This document shows, in pieces, positions 35,136 to 42,514 of a stretch of 64,000 nucleotides of DNA. Below the pieces are notes generated by a model. The model was not told the DNA's origin, searched no databases, and worked only from the letters and a program-made list of their open reading frames with translations. A program made the position numbers and the translations under genes. Each line of letters opens with the position of its first letter. Within the stretch, counting starts at the first letter, position 1. This DNA is from Lachnospira rogosae (GTDB lineage: Bacteria; Bacillota; Clostridia; Lachnospirales; Lachnospiraceae), in NCBI RefSeq assembly GCF_040096455.1, contig NZ_JBBMER010000002.1:360024-424023 (forward strand), read 5' to 3'.

Positions 35136-35182
35136 CATTAAATCAACATAAGCTTGTCTTTGTTGCTTATGTTGATTTAATG
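35136..35182. terminator. 18-base perfect hairpin, core-less relative of the repeat family
   Basis: CATTAAATCAACATAAGC pairs perfectly with GCTTATGTTGATTTAATG. The loop TTGTCTTTGTT matches the 3' end of the repeat core (GTCTTCGTT / ATCTTTGTT), and the 3' arm matches the arm next to copy D (CTTATGTTAATTTAAT). It lies between convergent genes and could act as terminator in both directions. Confidence 0.65.
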
Positions 35183-35198
35183 TAATTGTCTGTCCTGT

Positions 35199-35876
35199 CT
35201 AGCCTATCCACTCACCAAACTTATTAAGCCCTTCCGAACTACCTGAAAGATACAATATATCCCCATTTCTAAACACATACTCTGGATTTACAACCTGCAT
35301 AACTTCCCCATTATTCTCAATTGCAATTATATTAACATTAAATTTCTTACGCATATTAATATCCACAACTGTTTTGCCCTCAAGCCTGTCAGGAAGCATA
35401 ACCTTAGATATATTAATTTTCTCACTAAGCTGAATGACATCTATAACCTGCGAAGCTATAAGACGGTTAGCAAGTCTTTCTGCCATATCCTTCTCAGGAT
35501 ATACAACTTCTGCCCCAAGCTTAGCCAATATTTCTCCGTGTTCAAGACCTCTTGCTTTCGCTATAACCTTTTTTATTCCCATACTGACAAGATTAAGCGT
35601 TGTAAGAATTGACGTATCAATATGTTCACCTATACACACAACTGCAACATCACAATTCTGTATTCCTGTTGCGCTAAGGCTTTTCTTGTCAAGTGTCTGC
35701 ACGACATAGGCATTTTCCGTATAATCGCGCATTTCTCTTACCTTTTCCTCATCTTTGTCTATAACCATAAATTCAGCACCGCTGTTAGCAAGCGATAATG
35801 CAAGCGACTCGCCAAATCTTCCTAAACCTATAATTCCATAAGTAGTATTTTTATTTGATATTCTAGTTTTAAACAT
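35199..35876 (-). CDS. ktrA: KtrA/TrkA-type K+ channel regulatory subunit
   Basis: 225 residues from the ATG at 35876 (CGGAGG 7 bases ahead). RCK_N Rossmann domain: IIGLGRFGESLA near residue 15 and the acidic MVIDKDEEK for nucleotide ribose; RCK_C domain from residue 140 (MLPDRLEGKTVVDINMRKKF). It forms a cytoplasmic ring that gates the membrane subunit in response to nucleotides. Its partner KtrB lies upstream in the same direction but 600 bases away, separated by repeats, so the pair may no longer share one simple transcript. Confidence 0.9.
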   Translation of the reverse strand: MFKTRISNKNTTYGIIGLGRFGESLALSLANSGAEFMVIDKDEEKVREMRDYTENAYVVQTLDKKSLSATGIQNCDVAVVCIGEHIDTSILTTLNLVSMGIKKVIAKARGLEHGEILAKLGAEVVYPEKDMAERLANRLIASQVIDVIQLSEKINISKVMLPDRLEGKTVVDINMRKKFNVNIIAIENNGEVMQVVNPEYVFRNGDILYLSGSSEGLNKFGEWIG

Positions 35877-35911
35877 AATTACCTCCGAATTCACGTATTA
35901 TTGTTGGGTGT

Positions 35912-36023
35912 GTATTGATGATTGGGTGTTGGCTAACGGACGTTGTGAGTGCGGACTATATTACCGCTGGGCACGCTTTCGCTACTTGAAACCGCAGCGG
36001 ACACCAAGCCAGCACATCAATAC
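35912..36023 (-). repeat. Structured repeat element, copy G (shortened core on minus strand)
   Basis: Outer stem GTATTGATG (35912-35920) with CATCAATAC (36015-36023), plus TGTTGGCT with AGCCAGCA. Minus-strand core: GGTGTCCGCT, AAGTAGCGAAAGCGTGCCC (GC-GAAA-GC tetraloop) and AGCGGTAATATAGT, nearly the same as copy A, but the AGCCGYCGG part and the variable hairpin are missing. The AACGTCCGTT box is present. It lies 36 bases ahead of ktrA. Confidence 0.7.
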
Positions 36024-36079
36024 TCTCTCCACATACATTCACACACCATATTTTATATATATATCATAATGCACAAACA

Positions 36080-36208
36080 ATAACATATATCATATCTTTT
36101 ATATAATAAGTTATAAGCCCTAACATATATATTATATCTTCTATATAATTAAATTAAAAACCATAACATATATATCGTATCTTATATACCATAACTTAAT
36201 GCCATAAC
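36080..36208. repeat. Three tandem AT-rich repeats of about 41-43 bases
   Basis: Units start near 36080, 36121 and 36163; each begins with (A/C)TAACATATATAT-ATATCTT and ends in A-CC, with small changes between units. No coding potential. It lies between copies G and C in the ktrB-ktrA gap. Confidence 0.65.
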
Positions 36209-36294
36209 AAAAACGACACCATCACCAAAAAATCCACACTCAAAACCACACCCGAATTCTTCACACTCCGTTCTGGCGCTGATAATTGTTAAAC

Positions 36295-36464
36295 ATATGG
36301 CAATCGCAACCCAGCTGGGCGGCTGGTAGAAGCATAAGAAGACGATGGGGAGCCGCCGGCACTTAAGCGCTGTCCTTTAGCGCTTTAGTACCGCTGCGAG
36401 CGACACTCAGTGCAAACGTGTCTTCGTTGCTTCTACCAGCCGCCCAGCGTCCGTTGCCCCATAT
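36295..36464 (+). repeat. Structured repeat element, copy C (core on plus strand), best preserved
   Basis: Outer stem: a perfect 20-base pair of arms, GCTGGGCGGCTGGTAGAAGC with GCTTCTACCAGCCGCCCAGC, extended by GCAAC/GTTGC and ATATGG/CCATAT. Core as in copy B: GGGGAGCCGCCGG, hairpin ACTTAAGCGCT...AGCGCTTTAGT, CCGCTGCGAGCGACACT, GT-GCAA-AC tetraloop, GTGTCTTCGTTG. A GCGTCCGTTG box follows the arm. It ends 12 bases past the ktrB stop codon, opposite in direction. Confidence 0.8.
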
Positions 36465-36476
36465 ATTTCACAATCA

Positions 36477-37778
36477 TCACCCTATAGTTATATTACCCTC
36501 CGGATAATTAATCCTCTCTCCCTTAGAGAAATGCCACAATGTAGCAATCGTAAGCGGTCCAAGTCTTCCTATGTACATAATAACAATAGATAACAGCTTT
36601 CCTGCAATTCCTATCTGTTGTGTAATTCCTGTTGAAAGCCCTGCCGTTCCAAATGCACTTGCGACCTCAAATAATATATCAATAAAATCAATATCCGGCT
36701 CAAATATTCCCATAAGATAAGATCCAACAGTCACAACACACATAGCAAGTATCATAATAACCGAAGCCTTTCTGAACGCTTCCTTAGGTACTGCATAATG
36801 AAATGCTTTCTCCGACTTATTAGTTGCTGCCGACTTAACACCCTGTATGAGGACAAAAAATGTGCTTGTCTTTATTCCACCTCCTGTAGATCCCGGCGAA
36901 GCTCCTATAATCATAAGTATTATAATCACAAGTAGTCCCGATTTTGAAAATGTCCCAAGTGAATATGTTGCAAATCCAGCCGTTCTGGCTGATACACTCA
37001 TAAAGAATGCTCCCATCCACGAGATATTTTCTGTAATCTTAAGAAGCAGAGCACCAGCGATAATAAGCACAATACTCACTGATATTACAATCCTTGTGTG
37101 CATTGAGAATTTCTTCCACTTAAATCTCTTTTCCCACAATTCACATATTACAAAAAAGCCAATACCTCCAAAAAATACAAGCGTACAGGTTATAATATTA
37201 AGTGCTATATTACCACTGTAATTAATAAGGTTCTGGTTATTTCCAAGAATATCAAAACCAGAATTATTAAACGCCGCTACCGAATGAAACACGCTTATTC
37301 CCAATGCCCTAAAAAATGGATAATCTCTTATAAACACCAGAAAACCTGCTATTGCACCAGCCCCCTCAAATATAAGCGTAACAATAAATATCTTATGTAT
37401 AAGCCTTACAAGCCCCTTTGCCGTATCCATATTCAGTGCTTCCTTTAAAAGAGTACGTCCTTTTATATCTACCTTTTTACCCATAACAAGTATTATTCCG
37501 GCACCCATAGTTGTCACACCAAGACCACCTATCTGAATAAGTGCCCCTAGTATAAATTGCCCCACAGGTGTAAATGTGTCATATGAGTCAACCACCACAA
37601 GCCCCGTTACACATACTGCACTCGTTGATGTATACAAAGCATCCGTGTATTTTAAATCAACACCATCCCTAACACTAAACGGCAAAGACAAAAGCACTGA
37701 CCCTGCTATAATCACAAATATAAACCCAAACGCTATTATTCTTGCAGGCGACTGCTTTCTTATTAAATTAACCATCAT
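36477..37778 (-). CDS. ktrB: KtrB/TrkH-type K+ transporter membrane subunit
   Basis: 433 residues. Four repeated M1-P-M2 units of the SKT superfamily: selectivity-filter pieces are visible as TSTSAVCVTGLVV, FNNSGFD, SARTAGFATYS and ASAFGTAGLSTG, each with the conserved Gly. The length fits KtrB rather than the longer TrkH. Imports K+ (with Na+ in KtrAB) and is gated by the RCK subunit KtrA. AAGGAAG precedes ATG ATG at 37778. A terminal Gly residue is conserved as in KtrB (ITIG). Confidence 0.92.
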   Translation of the reverse strand: MMVNLIRKQSPARIIAFGFIFVIIAGSVLLSLPFSVRDGVDLKYTDALYTSTSAVCVTGLVVVDSYDTFTPVGQFILGALIQIGGLGVTTMGAGIILVMGKKVDIKGRTLLKEALNMDTAKGLVRLIHKIFIVTLIFEGAGAIAGFLVFIRDYPFFRALGISVFHSVAAFNNSGFDILGNNQNLINYSGNIALNIITCTLVFFGGIGFFVICELWEKRFKWKKFSMHTRIVISVSIVLIIAGALLLKITENISWMGAFFMSVSARTAGFATYSLGTFSKSGLLVIIILMIIGASPGSTGGGIKTSTFFVLIQGVKSAATNKSEKAFHYAVPKEAFRKASVIMILAMCVVTVGSYLMGIFEPDIDFIDILFEVASAFGTAGLSTGITQQIGIAGKLLSIVIMYIGRLGPLTIATLWHFSKGERINYPEGNITIG

Positions 37779-37913
37779 AGTACTTCCTTAAATCGCAATA
37801 TTTATACTCAAATCTCATAAAATTTATCATTTAAGATACTATATACCACCCTGCTCTCCAATGCAAGCAAAATCCTCATAAATATTCTAATGTCAGCTTC
37901 CAAACCTTCCCAC

Positions 37914-37955
37914 AAAAAAGTGTGCACTCCGCCACTACAGCAAAATACACACTCT
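37914..37955 (-). terminator. Probable terminator of the GH43 gene
   Basis: On the minus strand AGTGTG pairs with CACACT, followed by TTTTTTG; the loop is about 27 bases. It lies beyond copy D. Confidence 0.5.
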
Positions 37956-38021
37956 TCATAACTATTTAATTAAACATCTCCAACAACTAAAATAACTCCT
38001 GCCATACATCCTATGTCCCAG

Positions 38022-38121
38022 CCATATGTGGAGCCGCCGGCACTTAAGTGCTGTACTTTAGCACTTTAGTACCGCTGATAGCGACACTCAGCGAAAGCAT
38101 ATCTTTGTTACTTATGTTAAT
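38022..38121 (+). repeat. Structured repeat element, copy D (5' outer arm lost)
   Basis: Core: TGGAGCCGCCGG, hairpin ACTTAAGTGCT...AGCACTTTAGT, CCGCTGATAGCGACACT, GC-GAAA-GC tetraloop, ATCTTTGTT and an arm CTTATGTTAATTTAAT that runs into the GH43 stop codon. The matching 5' arm is not present. Compared with copy C, the hairpin stem changed G-C to A-T on both sides. Confidence 0.7.
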
Positions 38122-39819
38122 TTAATCCAATCTCCCGTTGTCTATACATCTATATCTGATATAATCAACCGTCACAAATCCATCCCCCTGATTCTCATTC
38201 TTAATCTCATTATTATGATTAACAAACATTCCATTCTTAACGCCAACCCAGCGTCCTGCCTTTGCTGTAAAGCTCACCTGCTTCTCATAAGCCTTTCCAT
38301 CAAAGCTTATCTCCAAAGTCACCTCTTCTACAGGAACATTTTTAACAGCCAGTGCCATTTCCTTGGTATCCTTAGTTCCTGTTCTCTTAACTGTATACCT
38401 TAAATATACAGTCTTTTCCTTATCAGCAAATGTATCCTTAGCTATAGGATAGTCCTTAAAATCTTCCTTAGAATATGCCGCCTCACAATCAAAGCTCTGG
38501 GTGCCTCTGACTGTCCTTATTGCATATTCCCCGAAATTCTTGACAATTCCAACTGCTCCATATTCCACGCCTAATGACACAATTCCGGCATAGTCTCCAT
38601 TTTCAAGACCATTCACGCACATTTTAGTAACACACTCAAATTCAGGTGCAGGCCATTTCTGTAAGAGAAGATTTCTGTAATCGCTCACTGGTCTAAGAGG
38701 TGTTGATGCAAGTGCATTAAGTCTTATATATGAGCCGTCTGGTGTTTTCTTTCCATAGGCATCTGTCTTAGTCACATACCAGCTGTCATCATAATTAGAA
38801 TTCCACTGCCACTGTAACATCATCTTGTCGGTATCAAATTCATCTGTTGTGTCTGGCTCACATACTGGATATTTATCTGTGTCCTTAAACTCCTCTGCTG
38901 TCTTTCCAATATTGGGCTTTACATATTGCATAACTGGTTCACCGTAATCATTGCCCTCTTTATTAACACCAATTATTGGCCAGTCATTTTCCCAATGCAT
39001 TGGCTGTAAATGTGTTATTCTGCCTGCGGCATACACATCTTGAAAATGTAAGAACCAGTCCTCACCAGTAATTGTATCTACCCACGCACCCTGATGAGGT
39101 CCGTTGACTGGAGAGTCACCCTGTCTTAATACAACCTTATATTCATATGGTCCAAATGGATTTTTGGAACGGAGTATTGTCTGCCAGCCGGTCTTAACAC
39201 CGCCTGCTGGTGCAAATATATAATAATATCCGTTACGTTTATACATTTTAGGTCCTTCTATTGTTATCTGATCATTCTCATTACCATCAAATATCTTTAC
39301 TTCATCTCCAAATATCCCCATACCGTCTGGTCTCATTCTTACTATATGAAGAACACTCTTATATCCAATTCTGCTCTTTGCAACACCTGCCACAAGATAA
39401 GCATTACCGTCATCATCCCAGAATGGACAAGGGTCAATCCAGCCTGCACCTGGTCTTATATTAACAGGCTCGCTCCATTCACCAAACGGATCTTTGGTTG
39501 TTGTCATATATATTCCCTCATCTGGCATTGGAAAACATACATAATATGTACCCTCGTGGTATCTTATAGATGGTGCCCACACACCACATCCGTGCAGCGG
39601 ATTGTTATATCTGAATTCCGGAATGTGTTTCAAGCAATAATTAACAACCTTCCAATTCACTAAATCTTTTGAATGTAATATTGGAAGTGCTGGCGAATTA
39701 GAAAAGCTTGATGCTACCATAAAATAATCTTCTCCCACTCTTATAGCATCAGGGTCAGAATAATCTGCATAAAGTATCGGATTCCTATAATTTCCATTGC
39801 CCAAATCAGCTAACCACAT
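38122..39819 (-). CDS. Glycoside hydrolase family 43
   Basis: 565 residues from the ATG at 39819 (GGAGG 9 bases ahead; earlier in-frame ATGs overlap the site). N-terminal five-bladed propeller of GH43 with the base Asp in YADYSDPDAI, the pKa-setting Asp in WIDPCPFWDDD and the acid Glu in TIEGPKMYK. A C-terminal beta-sandwich of about 200 residues (from about 345) is of the xylosidase accessory type. Likely a beta-xylosidase or alpha-arabinofuranosidase acting on imported xylo- or arabino-oligosaccharides, as there is no signal peptide. It stands alone, without transporter or regulator genes. Confidence 0.9.
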   Translation of the reverse strand: MWLADLGNGNYRNPILYADYSDPDAIRVGEDYFMVASSFSNSPALPILHSKDLVNWKVVNYCLKHIPEFRYNNPLHGCGVWAPSIRYHEGTYYVCFPMPDEGIYMTTTKDPFGEWSEPVNIRPGAGWIDPCPFWDDDGNAYLVAGVAKSRIGYKSVLHIVRMRPDGMGIFGDEVKIFDGNENDQITIEGPKMYKRNGYYYIFAPAGGVKTGWQTILRSKNPFGPYEYKVVLRQGDSPVNGPHQGAWVDTITGEDWFLHFQDVYAAGRITHLQPMHWENDWPIIGVNKEGNDYGEPVMQYVKPNIGKTAEEFKDTDKYPVCEPDTTDEFDTDKMMLQWQWNSNYDDSWYVTKTDAYGKKTPDGSYIRLNALASTPLRPVSDYRNLLLQKWPAPEFECVTKMCVNGLENGDYAGIVSLGVEYGAVGIVKNFGEYAIRTVRGTQSFDCEAAYSKEDFKDYPIAKDTFADKEKTVYLRYTVKRTGTKDTKEMALAVKNVPVEEVTLEISFDGKAYEKQVSFTAKAGRWVGVKNGMFVNHNNEIKNENQGDGFVTVDYIRYRCIDNGRLD

Positions 39820-40035
39820 AAACATTACCTCCATAATCATACATAATATTTCTTAAGTTAATCTAAGTTTACATCATTACAAGTAATTTGCCAACACTTT
39901 CATAAAGTAATTTTATAAAAGTGTTTTTACATAAGTATTTTTTATTATAGGTGCCTATATTTGCACTGCAGTACGAACCTGTATATAGGACTTTTTATGT
40001 ATAATGAATTAAATTAATTAGATTTCCCTATTACA

Positions 40036-40114
40036 TAAAAAGCCTGCCAGTATCACATCTTACAATATATCACATAATTGTGATACAATCATAAAACCCG
40101 ATACAAGCAGGCTT
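40036..40114 (-). terminator. Terminator of the SseB-like gene
   Basis: On the minus strand AAGCCTGCTTGTATC pairs with GATACTGGCAGGCTT, then TTTTAT. The rest of the gap 39820-40124 holds a smaller hairpin (AACACTTT/AAAGTGTT, 39893-39925) and no gene. Confidence 0.7.
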
Positions 40115-40124
40115 ACATATTATT

Positions 40125-41090
40125 CTATTTATTGAAATCTTTTTCTATTTTCTTAAGTGTTTCAAGTGGAATATAATAACTTATTCCAAGTGGATTAAAT
40201 ATTGCTCCTGAAGCTCCAAGCTCGTCTATAGCCTCAACAAGTTCCTTATATGTATAGAGCATATTCTCATACTGTCCCTTATAGCATTTGTCCATCTCAA
40301 AACCATCTGTAAATGCCGGTATTGCTATAACCTGCTCATCTTCCTTATGCTCAAGCCTGTCTGTAACATCAATAAAATGATGTGCTATAGATACTTCTTC
40401 CTCTGTCTCCTCCTTAACACATGGAACCATATATTCAGAATTAACCATAGCATTTAACATAGCATTTTCTCTCTTATCAAGAAGCTCTTTTATTGTATCT
40501 TTGTCTGTATTCTTTCTGAACTCCTGAAAATAAGAAATCATTGTATTCTGTAAACCTGGGTTAGTCACATAATCATCCCTAAAGAACTCATCGTATGTTC
40601 CAAATGCTTCTCTTGGTATTACATATTCAAGCTTGTCACCATCTGTAAGTCTTATATTCTTATATCCATTACGATACATATGGCATAACTCCATAGCAAA
40701 CGCATCATTATTCTCAACACCAACTGATACCTCGTAACCGCTGAGCTTAAGCTTTTTCTCAATAAGTGAAGAATTCTTAGGATTAAAAAGAACAAATAAA
40801 TCACTGTCTACCATATATGGGTACGATGTTGTACTTGAATATACAACCCATAAATGTTCCTCTTTTCTTAATTTATCAGCTATAACCTTTGCATATATCT
40901 CTTCAATTCTTCCAAAATATGCTAAATCGTTAGTATTGCCCATCTCCTTGGCTCTTTTCTTTAAAGATGGCAGTACAACAGCCATAACCTCTACTGCATC
41001 AGCTAAAGAAAGCTTCTCCATCATATCTACGCCGTAGTCTTCATCTTTGCTGATATGTCTTATTACGTCCTGTATTTTTGTCTGATTCAT
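40125..41090 (-). CDS. SseB-domain-like protein, function unknown
   Basis: 321 residues from the ATG at 41090 (AAAGGG ahead); the upstream extension to 41156 lacks support. Two alpha/beta units resemble the SseB N-terminal domain: LWVVYSSTTSYPYMVDSDLF with FAMELCHMYRNGYKNIRLTD, and later QVIAIPAFTDGFEMDKCYKG with ASGAIFNPLGISYYIP. The FTD...NP..I pattern is what SseB-type proteins show. It has no signal or membrane segment. Role in the cell unknown; SseB was named from a type III secretion gene, but homologues in Firmicutes are not linked to secretion. Confidence 0.7.
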   Translation of the reverse strand: MNQTKIQDVIRHISKDEDYGVDMMEKLSLADAVEVMAVVLPSLKKRAKEMGNTNDLAYFGRIEEIYAKVIADKLRKEEHLWVVYSSTTSYPYMVDSDLFVLFNPKNSSLIEKKLKLSGYEVSVGVENNDAFAMELCHMYRNGYKNIRLTDGDKLEYVIPREAFGTYDEFFRDDYVTNPGLQNTMISYFQEFRKNTDKDTIKELLDKRENAMLNAMVNSEYMVPCVKEETEEEVSIAHHFIDVTDRLEHKEDEQVIAIPAFTDGFEMDKCYKGQYENMLYTYKELVEAIDELGASGAIFNPLGISYYIPLETLKKIEKDFNK

Positions 41091-41295
41091 AATATATATA
41101 CCCTTTCCGAATTGCATCATATGTATAATAGTAACATATTTGTGTACAATTATCAATTCAACTTTATTTAATGATTCAACTCACAAAATCTTTACTCTGT
41201 TTTATTTAATTCAGCTGCCCTGATATAACTGCACGAATTATGTAATATACCGCATCTGCAAATTGCACTGCCACATTACAGCTTCACAACTGCCA

Positions 41296-42306
41296 TTAAT
41301 TAAAGAACTCCTGCCAGTCAGTTATATTCTTATCTGTAAGACATAACATTGCCATTATTCTTGCCTGCCAGCTTGTCATTGTCTGTGCTGTGATGACATT
41401 TAAACCATCAGCCGCATAGTCATATTCACTGCCAGAATTATTAACAACAATTACCTTAATATAACCTGATACATCTTTTACAAGCTGTGTCATTGCTGGC
41501 GACAGACTTCCGTCAGCAGTATCGCTGACTACTACTACAGACTCATATGAAGCCATTATTTTCTGTGCTGTATACACATCATTGCCTATATAATCATTAA
41601 CCATACCGACATAGCCCATATCCTTAATCCCTGTCACGTCAAAATGATGTTTTGCACTATCATTAACCTTATTCGCTTTATTATCAACAATATCAGCTAT
41701 TTCTGTCTTATAATTGTTATTATCTTCCTCAACAACATATATACTCTTATCTGTATCTATTGTATAAGTAAGAAAATATCTGATCTGGTCTGCAAATCTT
41801 TTCCTTGCCGATACGATAACTATATCCGCATCACCACTACATATTTCCTGGACTTTAGAAGCTAATGATATTAAATCCTTTGTTTCATCAAAATCTTTAT
41901 TTTCCTGAATTAATTCAATATCTATTTTATTCTCATAATCTGCTGTATTAACAAGCTCGCTCACACTTCCATATGTCCCAACAATACAAACCTTTCGCTT
42001 ACCACTGGTCTGGTTATTACCATTACTTTTGTCGCTGCCATTAACAATACTTCCGGCATCAGAGCTGTTATCTTTCATACCGCCCGCATTATTTCCACTA
42101 TTATCTGTTATCTTATCAGTGTTATCGCTAACCGTACCATTCTCATTATCTGCCTGGCTCATATATTCAACCGGGTTAGACACAAAGCCACAGCCTGCAA
42201 GTGAAGTTACACCAAGCATAACAGCTGCCGCTATTGACACTGCATTTTTTAACTTCAATTTATTCTTTAGATTAATAAGCTTATCACCTATATTCAATAA
42301 TCTCAT
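41296..42306 (-). CDS. Asparaginase-fold lipoprotein lacking catalytic motifs
   Basis: 336 residues. Lipoprotein signal with lipobox LAGC, Cys39; then a low-complexity Asn/Ser/Asp/Gly spacer to about residue 103. The rest follows the order of bacterial type asparaginases: KVCIVGTYGSVSE where TGGTI is expected, DADIVIVSARKRFADQIRYF where VITHGTDT is expected, then DKSIYVVEE, VVVVSDTADGSLSP, and the C-terminal TAQTMTSWQARIMAMLCLT. Both catalytic Thr motifs are replaced, so hydrolysis of asparagine is unlikely. A binding or sensing role outside the membrane is inferred. It may also be simply a decayed enzyme, but the frame is intact. Confidence 0.6.
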   Translation of the reverse strand: MRLLNIGDKLINLKNKLKLKNAVSIAAAVMLGVTSLAGCGFVSNPVEYMSQADNENGTVSDNTDKITDNSGNNAGGMKDNSSDAGSIVNGSDKSNGNNQTSGKRKVCIVGTYGSVSELVNTADYENKIDIELIQENKDFDETKDLISLASKVQEICSGDADIVIVSARKRFADQIRYFLTYTIDTDKSIYVVEEDNNNYKTEIADIVDNKANKVNDSAKHHFDVTGIKDMGYVGMVNDYIGNDVYTAQKIMASYESVVVVSDTADGSLSPAMTQLVKDVSGYIKVIVVNNSGSEYDYAADGLNVITAQTMTSWQARIMAMLCLTDKNITDWQEFFN

Positions 42307-42385
42307 ATATTCTCCTTTTTGCCCTGATTATCAAATATATTATTCAGGACATATTAAGCATTTTAACATAATCCCTCTGATTATA

Positions 42386-42440
42386 AAAGTCCCCCAAAAG
42401 CTTTTAAGGCACATTCGCCTTACTTAGCTTCTGGAGGACT
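42386..42440 (-). terminator. Terminator of carAB
   Basis: On the minus strand AGTCCTCCAGAAGCTAAGTAAGGC pairs with GCCTTAAAAGCTTTTGGGGGACT with small bulges, then TTTTAT. Confidence 0.7.
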
Positions 42441-42514
42441 ATAATATTAATTATAAAATGTATTATATAAACATTATATCACTCTGCATAATTATGCCGT
42501 CTATATTAATGCAA

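Noticed and set aside
36340..36420. Group II intron domain V
   Set aside because: GAGCCG occurs, but the domain V loop and AGC/GUUC pattern do not follow, and there is no reverse transcriptase.
36295..36464. Integron attC site
   Set aside because: Size and palindromy fit, but the GTTRRRY/RYYYAAC core boxes are missing, and no integrase is in view.
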